From the NCBI RefSeq assembly GCF_019237635.1, contig NZ_JAFAGS010000072.1, positions 43,696-107,695 on the forward strand: a stretch of 64,000 nt of DNA, written 5' to 3'. Source of the DNA: Pluralibacter sp. (lineage in GTDB: Bacteria; Pseudomonadota; Gammaproteobacteria; Enterobacterales; Enterobacteriaceae). The position numbers were made by a program, and so were the translations under genes. Shown piece after piece: positions 8,546 through 17,670 of the stretch. The notes under the pieces were generated by a model. It ran no database searches, had not been told where the DNA came from, and saw nothing but the letters and a program-made list of their open reading frames with translations. How positions within the stretch are numbered: the stretch's first letter is position 1; each line of letters starts with the position of its first letter.

Positions 8546-8865
8546 TGTGTCTCCTGCTTAACATCTTACGCCCTTGCGGTACCACATTCGGTCCAACGTT
8601 CCGGGGCGCAAAAATTAACGCATTAAAACTATAGTCCAGAACTCCTGAGTTACCCAGTATGCATAAGTTTATTTACCTTTTGATTACAGTAATTCAGAAT
8701 TTTCGTTTCAGACATACGTTAAAGGCAGTATAAGCCTTCATTTTTCCGTGGATATGTGCGTTCGCCCGCAAAGTGGCATCACGATTGCGGGTAAAGGGGA
8801 TAATTCGCATTTATGATTAAAATGGACCAAGTGGTCGGATCACCTGCATAAAATAAGGAAACACC
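8546..8865. promoter_or_regulatory. divergent ytfK-ytfJ intergenic region with a FadR-like site
   Basis: These 320 bases carry no open frame that looks coding. They should hold both promoters and the TAAGGA ribosome site of ytfJ. One recognisable element is TGGTCGGATCA at 8832-8842, one mismatch from the FadR core TGGTCNGACCA. It overlaps a short inverted repeat GACCA-AG-TGGTC (8825-8836). It lies 24 bases before the ytfJ ATG, where a repressor would block initiation or elongation. The rest shows nothing I can name. Confidence 0.3.
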
Positions 8866-9426
8866 ATGACCCTACGTAAGCTGATGGCGATCTCATGCCT
8901 GTTAATGCCGTTGATGGCCTCCGCTCATAATCTGGAAACTGGCCAGCGCGTGCCGCCCGTCGGTATTGCCGATCGCGGCGAGCTCAATCTGGATAACGAC
9001 AAGTTTAGCTACAAAAGCTGGAACAGCGCGCAGTTGCCTGGCAAAGTGCGAGTTGTGCAACATATTGCCGGTCGTAGCTCGGCAAAAGAGAAAAACGCCA
9101 ACCTGATTGAGGCGATCAAAGCGGCCAAATTCCCGCATGACCGCTACCAGACCACCACGATAGTCAACACCGACGACGCCATTCCCGGCACCGGCATGTT
9201 TGTACGCAACAGCATCGAGAGCAATAAAAAGCTCTTCCCCTGGTCGCAGTTTGTTGTCGACAGCAACGGCCTGGCGCGTAAAGCCTGGCAGCTTGATGAA
9301 GGAAGCTCAGCGATTGTGGTGCTGGATAAAGACGGAAAAGTCGAGTGGGTCAAAGACGGCGCCCTGACCCAGGCCGAGGTGCAGCAGGTGATCGCCCTGC
9401 TGCACAAGCTGCTCGCGACTCAGTAA
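8866..9426 (+). CDS. ytfJ: YtfJ family periplasmic protein
   Basis: 186 aa with a clear Sec signal peptide, [20 protein letters not shown], cleaved before HNLETG. The mature part has the thioredoxin-like YtfJ fold, with a conserved ASA-free core [11 protein letters not shown] and a C-terminal [15 protein letters not shown] strand that resembles peroxiredoxin-type domains. No CXXC motif is present, so classical disulphide chemistry is unlikely. Function is unknown in E. coli. It ends 7 bases inside the 3' end of the convergent cysQ gene. TAAGGA at 8853-8858 serves the ATG. Confidence 0.9.
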   Translation: MTLRKLMAISCLLMPLMASAHNLETGQRVPPVGIADRGELNLDNDKFSYKSWNSAQLPGKVRVVQHIAGRSSAKEKNANLIEAIKAAKFPHDRYQTTTIVNTDDAIPGTGMFVRNSIESNKKLFPWSQFVVDSNGLARKAWQLDEGSSAIVVLDKDGKVEWVKDGALTQAEVQQVIALLHKLLATQ

Positions 9427-10160
9427 ATCGACACCCGAAAACCGGGGTTCAGGAAGGATTCACGCGGCGTATAGTCAAGGGTTTTTCCCTGCCAGTCGTG
9501 AACATGCGCCCCGGCCGCTACCGCTACGGCATGCCCGGCGGCGGTATCCCAGACGTTGGTCGGCCCAAAGCGCGGGTACAGCTGGGCCTGCCCTTCCGCC
9601 ACCAGGCAGAATTTCAGCGATGAACCGATCGACGTCGTCTGGTGGTCTCCCAACTGCTGAAGATACTCTTTGAGTTCGTTATCCGCGTGGGAGCGGCTTA
9701 TCACCACCAGCGGCGGGCGGGCGTCGCGCACCCGAATCTGCTTACGAATACCGCACTCTTCTTTCCACGCCTTGCCCTCATGGGCACTGTACATCATCTT
9801 CATCACTGGCGCATACACAACGCCAAGCACCGGTTTTCCCTTATCAATCAGGGCGATATTGACGGTAAACTCACCGTTGCGCTTGATAAACTCTTTTGTC
9901 CCGTCCAGGGGGTCCACCAGCCAGTACTGCTGCCAGTGCTGGCGCACCTCCCAGGCGGGCGGATCCTCTTCGGAAAGCACCGGAATATCCGGCGTCAGCG
10001 CCATTAACCCGGCCACAATCACCTTATGCGCGGCGATATCCGCGGCGGTTACCGGAGAATCGTCAGCCTTGCTGGCGACATCGATTGGCGTTGCTCCATC
10101 GTAGACCTGCATAATGGCATCACCCGCGCTCCGTGCAAGCTGACATACATGTTCTAGCAT
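9420..10160 (-). CDS. cysQ: 3'(2'),5'-bisphosphate nucleotidase CysQ
   Basis: 246 aa of the inositol monophosphatase superfamily. CysQ converts 3'-phosphoadenosine 5'-phosphate, the by-product of PAPS use in sulphate assimilation, to AMP. Metal-binding signatures are visible: Glu64-Glu65-Asp66 in VLSEEDPP and DPLDGTKEF at 83-91, with WDTAAGHA near residue 205 as the third. It is lithium- and calcium-sensitive in E. coli (family knowledge). It is divergent from cpdB across 192 bases, convergent with ytfJ and overlapping it by 7 bases. Confidence 0.95.
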   Translation of the reverse strand: MLEHVCQLARSAGDAIMQVYDGATPIDVASKADDSPVTAADIAAHKVIVAGLMALTPDIPVLSEEDPPAWEVRQHWQQYWLVDPLDGTKEFIKRNGEFTVNIALIDKGKPVLGVVYAPVMKMMYSAHEGKAWKEECGIRKQIRVRDARPPLVVISRSHADNELKEYLQQLGDHQTTSIGSSLKFCLVAEGQAQLYPRFGPTNVWDTAAGHAVAVAAGAHVHDWQGKTLDYTPRESFLNPGFRVSIY

Positions 10161-10352
10161 TCTCCACCTCGCTATTGATGGCAGTGGCGTTAACTCGTTG
10201 TTTTATTTATATCCTATCGCGGCCAGTTCCGCTATCTGTGAAGCATTAGCGATTTCCCGCCATCAATTTCTGGCATGCTTCACACTTCTGTAAGCAACAG
10301 GATGTATACACATTTTTCTTTTGTGCACCCGATCGATAAAAGGACGCCTCCG

Positions 10353-12296
10353 ATGATTAAGTTTAGCGCAACGCTCCTGGCCACGCTGATCGCCGCCAGC
10401 GTACAGGCCGCGACGGTAGATCTCCGCATCATGGAAACCACCGACCTGCATAGCAACATGATGGATTTTGACTATTACAAAGATAGCGCCACGGAAAAAT
10501 TCGGTCTGGTACGTACCGCCAGCCTGATCAACGCCGCCCGCCAGGAAGTGAAAAACAGCGTGCTGGTGGATAACGGCGACCTGATTCAGGGCAGTCCGCT
10601 CGGCGATTACATGGCGCACAAGGGGCTGAAAAAGGGTGAAGTACATCCGGTCTATCAGGCCATGAACACCCTCGACTACGCCGTGGGCAACCTCGGCAAC
10701 CACGAGTTCAACTATGGCCTCGACTACCTGCACAAGGCGTTGTCCGGCGCAAAATTCCCGTACGTGAACGCCAACATCATTGAGGCTAAAACCGGTAAGC
10801 CGATGTTCACACCTTACCTGATTAAAGAAACCCAGGTTGTCGACAGGCAAGGCAAATCGCAAACCCTGAAGATAGGCTATATCGGCGTGGTGCCGCCGCA
10901 GATAATGACCTGGGATAAAGCGAATCTGAGCGGCAAAGTCACGGTAAACGATATCACCGAAACCGTCCGTCAGTATGTCCCGGAAATGCGTGAAAAAGGC
11001 GCTGACCTGGTGGTGGTGGTCGCCCACTCCGGGCTCTCCGCCGATCCTTACCAGTCGATGGCGGAAAACTCGGTCTACTACCTGAGCCAGGTGCCGGGCG
11101 TGGATACCATCCTGTTTGGCCATGCGCACGCGGTCTTTCCAGGCAAAGACTTCGCCAGCATCAAGGGCGCGGATATCGAAAAAGGCACCCTCAACGGCGT
11201 CCCCTCGGTGATGCCGGGCATGTGGGGCGATCATCTTGGCGTAGTCGACCTGGTGCTGAACGACGACAGCGGTAAATGGCAGGTGTCGCAGTCGAAAGCG
11301 CAGGCCCGTCCGATCTACGATACCGTAGCGAAGAAATCGCTGGCGGCGGAAGATGAACAGTTGGTGAAGATCCTTAAAACCAGCCACGACGCCACCCGAG
11401 CCTTCGTCAGCAAACCTATCGGCAAGTCGTCGGACAATATGTACAGCTACCTGGCGCTGGTGCAGGACGACCCGACGGTCCAGGTGGTTAACATGGCGCA
11501 GAAAGCCTATGTGGAGCATTTTATTCAGGGCGACCCGGACCTTGCCAATCTGCCGGTGCTCTCCGCAGCGGCGCCGTTTAAGGTCGGCGGACGTAAGAAC
11601 GACCCGGCAAGCTATGTAGAAGTGGAAAAGGGCCAGCTCACCTTCCGCAACGCCGCCGATCTCTACTTGTACCCGAATACCCTGGTGGTGGTGAAGGCCA
11701 GCGGCAAAGAGGTGAAGGAGTGGCTCGAATGCTCGGCCGGGCAGTTTAACCAGATTAACCCCAACAGCAGCAAACCGCAGTCGCTGATCAACTGGGACGG
11801 TTTTCGGACCTATAACTTCGACGTTATCGATGGGGTCAATTACCAGATAGACGTCAGCCAACCCGCCCGTTACGACGGCGAATGCCAGAAGGTGAACCCG
11901 AAGGCGGAGCGTATTAAGCAACTGACCTTTAACGGCAAACCTGTCGATCCTGACGCTACGTTCCTTGTTGCGACCAACAACTACCGCGCCTACGGCGGCA
12001 AGTTTGCTGGTACCGGCGACAGCCATATCGCCTTTGCCTCACCGGATGAGAACCGTGCGGTGCTGGCGGCGTGGATTGCCGAACAGTCCAAGAAAACTGG
12101 CGCTATCCATCCGGCGGCGGACAATAACTGGCGCCTGGCGCCCATCCACAGCGCACAGCCGCTGGACGTGCGCTTTGAAACCTCGCCGTCGGCAAAGGCC
12201 GCCGCGTTTATTAAAGACAACGCGCAGTATCCGATGAAAAACGTCGGTCAGGACGACATTGGGTTCGCGGTCTATCAGGTGGACTTAAGCCAGTAA
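10353..12296 (+). CDS. cpdB: 2',3'-cyclic-nucleotide 2'-phosphodiesterase/3'-nucleotidase CpdB
   Basis: Periplasmic enzyme that opens 2',3'-cyclic nucleotides and removes 3'-phosphates to scavenge nucleosides. I start at the ATG at 10353, not 78 bases upstream, because it opens a perfect signal peptide [19 protein letters not shown], is preceded by AAAAGGA, and gives 647 aa, the E. coli length. Metallophosphoesterase motifs are DLHSN (31-35), DNGD (73-76), GNHEF (115-119) and GHAH (about 272). The C-terminal third is the 5'-nucleotidase substrate domain. The upstream 26 codons in frame are leader sequence. Confidence 0.95.
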   Translation: MIKFSATLLATLIAASVQAATVDLRIMETTDLHSNMMDFDYYKDSATEKFGLVRTASLINAARQEVKNSVLVDNGDLIQGSPLGDYMAHKGLKKGEVHPVYQAMNTLDYAVGNLGNHEFNYGLDYLHKALSGAKFPYVNANIIEAKTGKPMFTPYLIKETQVVDRQGKSQTLKIGYIGVVPPQIMTWDKANLSGKVTVNDITETVRQYVPEMREKGADLVVVVAHSGLSADPYQSMAENSVYYLSQVPGVDTILFGHAHAVFPGKDFASIKGADIEKGTLNGVPSVMPGMWGDHLGVVDLVLNDDSGKWQVSQSKAQARPIYDTVAKKSLAAEDEQLVKILKTSHDATRAFVSKPIGKSSDNMYSYLALVQDDPTVQVVNMAQKAYVEHFIQGDPDLANLPVLSAAAPFKVGGRKNDPASYVEVEKGQLTFRNAADLYLYPNTLVVVKASGKEVKEWLECSAGQFNQINPNSSKPQSLINWDGFRTYNFDVIDGVNYQIDVSQPARYDGECQKVNPKAERIKQLTFNGKPVDPDATFLVATNNYRAYGGKFAGTGDSHIAFASPDENRAVLAAWIAEQSKKTGAIHPAADNNWRLAPIHSAQPLDVRFETSPSAKAAAFIKDNAQYPMKNVGQDDIGFAVYQVDLSQ

Positions 12297-12362
12297 ACGG
12301 CAGGCGGGGGGCTATAGCCGACAGCGTTCGCGCCATTCTGTAACGGTTATTTTTGTGGCGAA

Positions 12363-12402
12363 CCCGCGGGTCATCTTCGATAATGTGAAGACGATCCGCG
12401 GG
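12363..12402. promoter_or_regulatory. 16-bp inverted repeat overlapping the ribosome site of the next gene
   Basis: CCCGCGGGTCATCTTC (12363-12378) can pair with GAAGACGATCCGCGGG (12387-12402) around an 8-base loop: 14 Watson-Crick pairs, one G-U and one A-C mismatch. The right arm runs into the GGAGG at 12401-12405 that serves the GTG at 12412. It may be an mRNA hairpin that hides the ribosome site, a dyad operator, or a U-less 3' hairpin for cpdB. Confidence 0.6.
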
Positions 12403-12411
12403 AGGTGGCCG

Positions 12412-13236
12412 GTGCAGGGCGTTCCAGAGCAGTTTACTGACGAAAGAGATTGTGCAAGCTTCCGCCATCTGGAGCAGTTGCCGGGCGTGGAGCTTTATCA
12501 CGCCCATATTTCCCGTTACGCCTTCGAACCGCACACCCACGAGGCGTTTGGCATCGGCGCGATTGAGCTTGGCGCCGAGCGCTTTCGCTACCGCGGCGCG
12601 CAGCATGTCGCCCCGGCCTGCTCGGTCATCACCATGAACCCCGATGAACTGCATACCGGCGAGGCGGAGACCGCCGACGGCTGGCGCTACCGCATGGTTT
12701 ATCTTGACCCGGACCTGCTCGAAGAGGTAACCGGCACTCGCCACTGGTGGTTCAGCGATGTTGTACGCCTGGACGTGGCGCGCAGCGGGCAGCTTTGCCA
12801 GCTTGTCTATGGGCTATGGAACACCGACGACCCGCTGGCGCAGAAAGGGCTGTTGCTGGATCTTATCGATACCTTTCGTCCGTTCGCCCATCATACCCCG
12901 AAACGCCCGGAGGCCGCGCACCGCTTTGAACGCGTGCGGGACTATCTGCATGACAACTATATGCATGCGCTAACCCTCGACGAGCTGGCAAACGTGGCAT
13001 CCCTCAGTCCCTGGCATTTTCAGCGCCAGTTTAAGGCGCAGTACCACGTCACGCCGCACCAGATGCTGATGGCGATTCGCCTGTGGCGCGCCAAAGCGTT
13101 CCTCACTCACGGTATGCCTGCCGCCGACGTCGCGGCGGCCACTGGTCTTGTCGATCAATCCCACCTGACCCGTGCTTTCACCCGCCGCTACGGCATCACC
13201 CCGGTACGCTATCAAAAGCAGGTTGTCCGGCGCTAA
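12412..13236 (+). CDS. AraC-family transcriptional regulator with cupin sensor domain
   Basis: I choose the GTG at 12412 because GGAGG ends 6 bases before it; the upstream in-frame GTG at 12355 lacks a ribosome site and would put a long hairpin in the coding region. The 274-residue protein has an N-terminal AraC_binding cupin (YAFEPHTHEAFGIGAIELG) and two C-terminal helix-turn-helix motifs (LDELANVASLSPWHFQRQF and VAAATGLVDQSHLTRAFTRR). It is followed, 73 bases on, by the DMT transporter ytfF and probably controls it. E. coli has qorA/qorB-type genes (ytfG, ytfH) at this position, so this is a lineage-specific replacement. The effector is unknown. Confidence 0.85.
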   Translation: MQGVPEQFTDERDCASFRHLEQLPGVELYHAHISRYAFEPHTHEAFGIGAIELGAERFRYRGAQHVAPACSVITMNPDELHTGEAETADGWRYRMVYLDPDLLEEVTGTRHWWFSDVVRLDVARSGQLCQLVYGLWNTDDPLAQKGLLLDLIDTFRPFAHHTPKRPEAAHRFERVRDYLHDNYMHALTLDELANVASLSPWHFQRQFKAQYHVTPHQMLMAIRLWRAKAFLTHGMPAADVAAATGLVDQSHLTRAFTRRYGITPVRYQKQVVRR

Positions 13237-13309
13237 TGCGCAATCTCATACAATACGTCGCCCCGGCCCACTTTCTACACTGCGTCTGTTTATTAAAAAG
13301 GTGCAGAAC

Positions 13310-14284
13310 ATGATGAGTGGCGTGCTGTATGCCCTGCTGGCGGGGTTGATGTGGGGATTAATTTTTGTCGGGCCGCTTATCGTGCCGGAATACCCGGCCG
13401 TGTTGCAGTCGATGGGGCGCTATCTGGCGCTGGGCCTGATTGCGCTTCCGCTGGCATGGCTTGGCCGCGCGCGCCTCAAACAGCTGCGCGCACGCGACTG
13501 GCGCACCGCGCTGTCGTTGACCCTGTTCGGCAATCTTATCTACTACGTGTGTCTCGCCAGCGCGATTCAGCGGGCGGGAGCGCCGGTATCGACGATGATC
13601 ATCGGCACATTACCGGTGGTGATCCCCGTTTTCGCCAACCTGCTCTACAGCCAGCGCGACGGCAAGCTGCCGTGGTCGCGAATGGCGCCCGCGCTGGCAT
13701 GTATCGCGATGGGTCTGCTGTGCGTCAATATCGCCGAACTGCGTCACACGCAGCCAGGGTTCAGCGGGTGGCGCTACGGCAGCGGCATCGGGCTGGCGCT
13801 GGTTTCGGTGATCTGCTGGGCCTGGTATGCGCTGCACAACGCCCGCTGGCTGCGGGAAAAACCGGATAAACACCCCATGATGTGGGCAACGGCGCAGGCG
13901 CTGGTGACGCTTCCCGTTTCTCTGCTTGGCTATATCGCCGCCTGCGTGTGGCTCGACACCCGTCACGACGCCTTTCCTTTGCCCTTCGGCCCTCGCCCCG
14001 AGGTATTTATCGCGCTAATGCTCACCATCGCCGTGTGTTGTTCATGGGTCGGCACGCTGTGCTGGAACATTGCCAGCCAGCGCCTGCCGACGGTGATCGT
14101 TGGCCCGCTTATCGTTTTTGAAACCCTGGCAGGGCTGCTTTACACCTTCCTGCTGCGCCAGAACCTGCCGCCGCTGCTGACCCTCAGCGGGATTGCGCTG
14201 CTGGTCGCGGGCGTCGTGATGGCGGTTCGCGCCAAACCGCAACCGCCCCGCCTGCAGGGGCTGGAGCGCGATACGGTGAAATAA
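13310..14284 (+). CDS. ytfF: DMT/EamA-type inner-membrane transporter YtfF
   Basis: Start taken at ATG 13310 (next codon is also ATG) because AAAAAGG ends 7 bases upstream and the protein then begins in the first membrane helix; the longer frame to 13172 overlaps the AraC gene and is hydrophilic. 324 aa, ten hydrophobic segments in two EamA halves, as in E. coli YtfF (321 aa). It is a probable metabolite exporter; the substrate is unknown. The adjacent AraC regulator suggests inducible expression. Assignment as YtfF rests on overall similarity and position between cpdB and ytfE. Confidence 0.8.
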   Translation: MMSGVLYALLAGLMWGLIFVGPLIVPEYPAVLQSMGRYLALGLIALPLAWLGRARLKQLRARDWRTALSLTLFGNLIYYVCLASAIQRAGAPVSTMIIGTLPVVIPVFANLLYSQRDGKLPWSRMAPALACIAMGLLCVNIAELRHTQPGFSGWRYGSGIGLALVSVICWAWYALHNARWLREKPDKHPMMWATAQALVTLPVSLLGYIAACVWLDTRHDAFPLPFGPRPEVFIALMLTIAVCCSWVGTLCWNIASQRLPTVIVGPLIVFETLAGLLYTFLLRQNLPPLLTLSGIALLVAGVVMAVRAKPQPPRLQGLERDTVK

Positions 14285-14321
14285 AACGCCTGATATCCCA
14301 AAGGGGTATTCCTTTACCTTA

Positions 14322-14344
14322 AAGATGCATTTAAAATGCATATT
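14322..14344. promoter_or_regulatory. NsrR operator upstream of ytfE
   Basis: Half-sites AAGATGCATTT (14322-14332) and AAATGCATATT (14334-14344) with a one-base spacer match the 11-1-11 NsrR consensus almost perfectly. The site lies 27 bases before ytfE. The nitric oxide sensor NsrR is encoded in this window at 35087-35512, so ytfE should be derepressed by nitric oxide. Confidence 0.9.
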
Positions 14345-14370
14345 ATATTTTTAATGACGAGGTAACTGCG

Positions 14371-15033
14371 ATGGCCTACCGTGACCAACCCCTGGGCGAA
14401 CTGGCGCTCTCGATCCCCCGCGCCTCTGCGCTGTTTCGTAAGTACGATATGGACTACTGCTGCGGCGGTAAGCAGACGCTGGAGCGTGCGGCGGCGCGTA
14501 AAGAGCTGGACGTCGCGGTGATTGAAGCCGAACTGGCACAACTTGCTGAGCAGCCGGTAGAGAAAGAGTGGCGCACGACGCCGCTTGCAGACATTATCGA
14601 CCACATCGTGGCGCGCTACCACGACCGCCACCGCGAGCAGTTACCGGAGCTCATCCTGCAGGCGACGAAAGTCGAGCGCGTTCACGCGGATAAACCGAAC
14701 GTGCCGAAGGGCCTGACTAAATATCTGACGATGCTGAATCAGGAGCTCTCCAGCCACATGATGAAAGAAGAGCAGATCCTCTTCCCGATGATCAAACAGG
14801 GCATGGGCAGTCAGGCAATGGGTCCCATCAGCGTGATGGAAAGCGAGCATGACGAAGCGGGCGAACTGCTGGAGGTCATTAAGCACATCACCCACGGCGT
14901 GACGCCGCCGCCGGAAGCCTGTACCACCTGGAAAGCGATGTATAACGGAATTAACGAGCTGATTGACGACCTGATGGAACACATCAGCCTGGAGAACAAC
15001 GTTTTGTTCCCGCGTGCCCTCGCAGGCGAATAA
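14371..15033 (+). CDS. ytfE: iron-sulphur cluster repair di-iron protein YtfE (RIC)
   Basis: 220 aa, the same length as E. coli YtfE. It repairs iron-sulphur clusters damaged by nitric oxide or oxidative stress and can reduce nitric oxide in vitro. The N-terminal ScdA-type domain has the Cys30-Cys31 pair in [12 protein letters not shown]. The C-terminal hemerythrin-like bundle keeps all di-iron ligands seen in the E. coli structure: His84, His129, Glu133, His160, His204 and Glu208. Cytoplasmic. Its promoter carries a near-perfect NsrR box. GACGAGG is 9 bases before the ATG. Confidence 0.96.
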   Translation: MAYRDQPLGELALSIPRASALFRKYDMDYCCGGKQTLERAAARKELDVAVIEAELAQLAEQPVEKEWRTTPLADIIDHIVARYHDRHREQLPELILQATKVERVHADKPNVPKGLTKYLTMLNQELSSHMMKEEQILFPMIKQGMGSQAMGPISVMESEHDEAGELLEVIKHITHGVTPPPEACTTWKAMYNGINELIDDLMEHISLENNVLFPRALAGE

Positions 15034-15073
15034 ATAAGGCGCCCGAGAGCGCCCTACTGGAAGTCCGTGTTTG

Positions 15074-15097
15074 GGCCGCACTATGCGGCCTTTTTTT
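15074..15097 (+). terminator. intrinsic terminator of ytfE
   Basis: GGCCGC (15074-15079) and GCGGCC (15085-15090) with a five-base loop are followed by seven T. The T-run overlaps the convergent cycA stop codon. Confidence 0.9.
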
Positions 15098-16508
15098 ATT
15101 CGCGCATACCGGCCATGCGTTTCTTGCCGATAAACAGCCAACCCAGACCCAACGCGATGAACCACAGCGGCGTGACGATCAGCGCCTGACGGGTATCTTC
15201 TTCCAGCGTCAGCAGGACCAACACGAACACAAAGAACGCCATGCAGACCCAGCACATCAGCTTGCCCCACGGCATCTTGTAGGCGGATTTTTCATGCAGG
15301 TGCGGACGGTTTTTGCGGTACGCCAGGTAGGAGCACAGAATAATTGTCCAGACGAACATGAACAAAATCGCCGATACGGTGGTGATCATGGTGAATGCGC
15401 CGATCACGCTCGGGTTCACGTAGAGCATCACCACACCGCCCAACAGACAGATACAGGAGAAAGTCAGCCCTTTCGCCGGTACCGCGCGCTTAGACAGCTT
15501 CGCAAACGCCCTCGGCGCCACACCTTCCTGCGCCAGACCGAACAGCATACGGCTAGTGGAGAACACGCCGCTGTTGGCCGAAGAGGCCGCCGACGTCAGC
15601 ACCACAAAGTTAATCAGGCTGGCGGCCGCTGGCAGGCCGACCAGCACGAACAGCTCAACGAACGGGCTCTTGGTCGGAACGACCGAGTTCCACGGCGTCA
15701 CAGACATAATCACAATCAGCGCGAAAACGTAGAACATAATGATACGAATCGGGATCGAGTTAATCGCGCGCGGCAGCGACTTCTCCGGATCTTTGGTTTC
15801 CGCCGCGGTGGTGCCGACCAGCTCAATGCCCACAAAGGCGAAGACCGCTATCTGGAACCCGGCAAAGAAACCGCTGAGGCCTTTCGGGAACCAGCCGCCG
15901 TCATTCCACAGATGGGTGAAAGAAGCTTCAACACCGGTTGGCGATTTAAAGTGCATCATCACCATCACCAGGCCGACGACGATAAGACCAACGATGGCGA
16001 CGATTTTGATCATCGCAAACCAGAACTCCATCTCACCGAACATTTTGACGGTGGCGAGGTTCAGGCTCAGCAGCAGAACGACCACCGCCAGCGACGCGAC
16101 CCAATCGGAAAGACCGGGGAACCAGAACTGCGCATAGGCGGTAATGGCGACCACATCGGCCATGCCGGTAACCACCCAGCAAAACCAGTAGGTCCAGCCG
16201 GTGAAATACCCCGCCCACGGGCCTAACAGGTCGGAGGCGAAGTCGCTAAACGACTTATATTCGAGGTTCGAGAGCAGCAATTCGCCCATTGCACGCATCA
16301 CGAAAAAGAGCATGAAGCCGATGATCATATAGACGAAAATGATCGACGGCCCGGCAAGGCTGATGGTTTTCCCCGACCCCATAAACAGCCCGGTACCAAT
16401 CGCGCCCCCAATGGCAATAAGCTGAATATGACGGTTGGTGAGGTTTCGCCGTAGCGAGTGTTCGGTCGTTGCCTCTTCTGCGGCAGCGACTTTGACCTGA
16501 TCTACCAT
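15096..16508 (-). CDS. cycA: D-serine/D-alanine/glycine:H+ symporter CycA
   Basis: 470 aa amino acid-polyamine-organocation permease of the AAT family, nearly identical in pattern to E. coli CycA. It imports glycine, D-alanine, D-serine and the antibiotic D-cycloserine. Twelve membrane helices; the first carries the substrate-binding GGAIGTGLFMGSG loop (residues 34-46). The hydrophilic N-terminus (MVDQVKVAAAEEATTEHSL) is typical. The mRNA leader has CA-repeat sequence complementary to the sRNA GcvB. Convergent with ytfE. Confidence 0.96.
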   Translation of the reverse strand: MVDQVKVAAAEEATTEHSLRRNLTNRHIQLIAIGGAIGTGLFMGSGKTISLAGPSIIFVYMIIGFMLFFVMRAMGELLLSNLEYKSFSDFASDLLGPWAGYFTGWTYWFCWVVTGMADVVAITAYAQFWFPGLSDWVASLAVVVLLLSLNLATVKMFGEMEFWFAMIKIVAIVGLIVVGLVMVMMHFKSPTGVEASFTHLWNDGGWFPKGLSGFFAGFQIAVFAFVGIELVGTTAAETKDPEKSLPRAINSIPIRIIMFYVFALIVIMSVTPWNSVVPTKSPFVELFVLVGLPAAASLINFVVLTSAASSANSGVFSTSRMLFGLAQEGVAPRAFAKLSKRAVPAKGLTFSCICLLGGVVMLYVNPSVIGAFTMITTVSAILFMFVWTIILCSYLAYRKNRPHLHEKSAYKMPWGKLMCWVCMAFFVFVLVLLTLEEDTRQALIVTPLWFIALGLGWLFIGKKRMAGMRE

Positions 16509-16811
16509 GTGATTTCTTCCTGTTGTTCCTGTTGCGTTGTGTTGTGCGGGCTCTGCGGCCTTTTGGTCATGATCCTTGTATAAGGATGCATCGATATTAG
16601 GTAAGAATCGGCGGGATGAATACTATGAAATGAATATAATGTTAATTTATTGTTTAAAATGAGTGTTATATCACTCTGATAGCGCGAATTAGCTCACAAA
16701 AATACACTGGCCGTGCGCTTTTGCAAGATAAAATAGTAATTGTTTTCAAAACTAAGGGTTTTACGCTGATTTTTTCATCCTCTCCCGTCTCCGGGAGAGG
16801 ATTCAGCCAAA
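16509..16811. promoter_or_regulatory. cycA leader with GcvB target sequence; fklB 3' region
   Basis: No coding frame in these 303 bases. On the minus strand the cycA leader contains CACAACACAACGC at 16534-16546, and AACAGGAACAACAGGAAG nearer the ATG. These are the C/A-rich tracts that pair with the G/U-rich R1 seed of the sRNA GcvB, a known repressor of cycA. At 16779-16800 the palindrome CCTCTCCCG/CGGGAGAGG follows the fklB stop; it has no T-run and resembles another palindrome at 32571-32607. The middle is AT-rich and should hold the cycA promoter. Confidence 0.6.
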
Positions 16812-17432
16812 TTACAGGATTTCGAGCAGCTCAACGTCGAAAACCAGGGTGCTGAACGGCGGGATGGAGGCACCGGCGCCACGCTCGCCATACGCGAGGT
16901 TATGCGGAATGGTCAGTTCCCATTTGGAACCCACCGGCATCAGAGTCAGCGCTTCAATCCAGCCAGCGATCACGCCGTTAACCGGGAACTCAGCCGGTTC
17001 GCCGCGCGCGACGGAACTGTCGAACACGGTGCCGTCAATCAGCTTGCCGGTGTAGTGTACGCGGACATGGTCGGTACGCGCCGGGATAGCACCGTCGCCC
17101 TGAGTGATGACGCGGAACTGCAGGCCGGACTCCGTGCTGTTGACACCCTCTTTCTCACGGTTTTCTTCCAGATACTTCACGCCTTCCGAGGCCATTGCCT
17201 CAAAACGCTCACGACGTACCGCATCGGCACGTTCGTGGATCTCGCGCAGCGCGCGGTGTACGACATCTACCGGCACCTGCGGCTTTTTGCCTTCCAGCGC
17301 GTCGGCAATACCGGCAACCAGTGCTTCTGGCAGCAGGCCTTCCAGACCGGATTCGCTGAGTTGTTGTCCTACCTGGAGGCCGATACCGTAACTGGCCTGA
17401 GCTTCAATGGTGTCAAACGTCGGGGTTGCCAT
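16812..17432 (-). CDS. fklB: FKBP-type peptidyl-prolyl cis-trans isomerase FklB (FKBP22)
   Basis: Start placed at the ATG whose first base is 17432: AAAGGAAAGAGC precedes it, the protein then begins [16 protein letters not shown] and is 206 aa, exactly the E. coli length. Upstream in-frame codons are leader. Residues 1-95 form the helical dimerisation domain of Mip-like FKBPs. Residues 100-206 form the isomerase domain with the FK506-site residues [22 protein letters not shown] and AYGERGA. There is no signal peptide, so it is probably cytoplasmic. Divergent from ytfB. Confidence 0.95.
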   Translation of the reverse strand: MATPTFDTIEAQASYGIGLQVGQQLSESGLEGLLPEALVAGIADALEGKKPQVPVDVVHRALREIHERADAVRRERFEAMASEGVKYLEENREKEGVNSTESGLQFRVITQGDGAIPARTDHVRVHYTGKLIDGTVFDSSVARGEPAEFPVNGVIAGWIEALTLMPVGSKWELTIPHNLAYGERGAGASIPPFSTLVFDVELLEIL

Positions 17433-17670
17433 GCTCTTTCCTTTCATCGGATGTAAATCAGCGGGCAGCATAGCAGCCCGATCGCGTCGGGTAAAACTTT
17501 GTCGCAGGGAGGATGACAAATCGCAGGGAAACAGAAACAATAGGGATGTCGGCATTTTCTGATTTTGATGTCACGAAAGTGGGCTTTGCTACGTACATCA
17601 GAACGTTAGCCATCTATACTAGAAGCGGATGGTACAGGACAAAAAAATTATGCGGAGCAGGAGGAAAGCC

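Noticed and set aside
10263..12026. 587-codon open frame on the minus strand
   Set aside because: It lies wholly antisense to cpdB, whose motifs and length are certain. Its composition is His/Arg-rich, typical of the complement of a GC-rich gene.
15294..16226. 310-codon open frame on the plus strand
   Set aside because: Antisense to cycA; extremely His/Arg-rich and without any recognisable domain.
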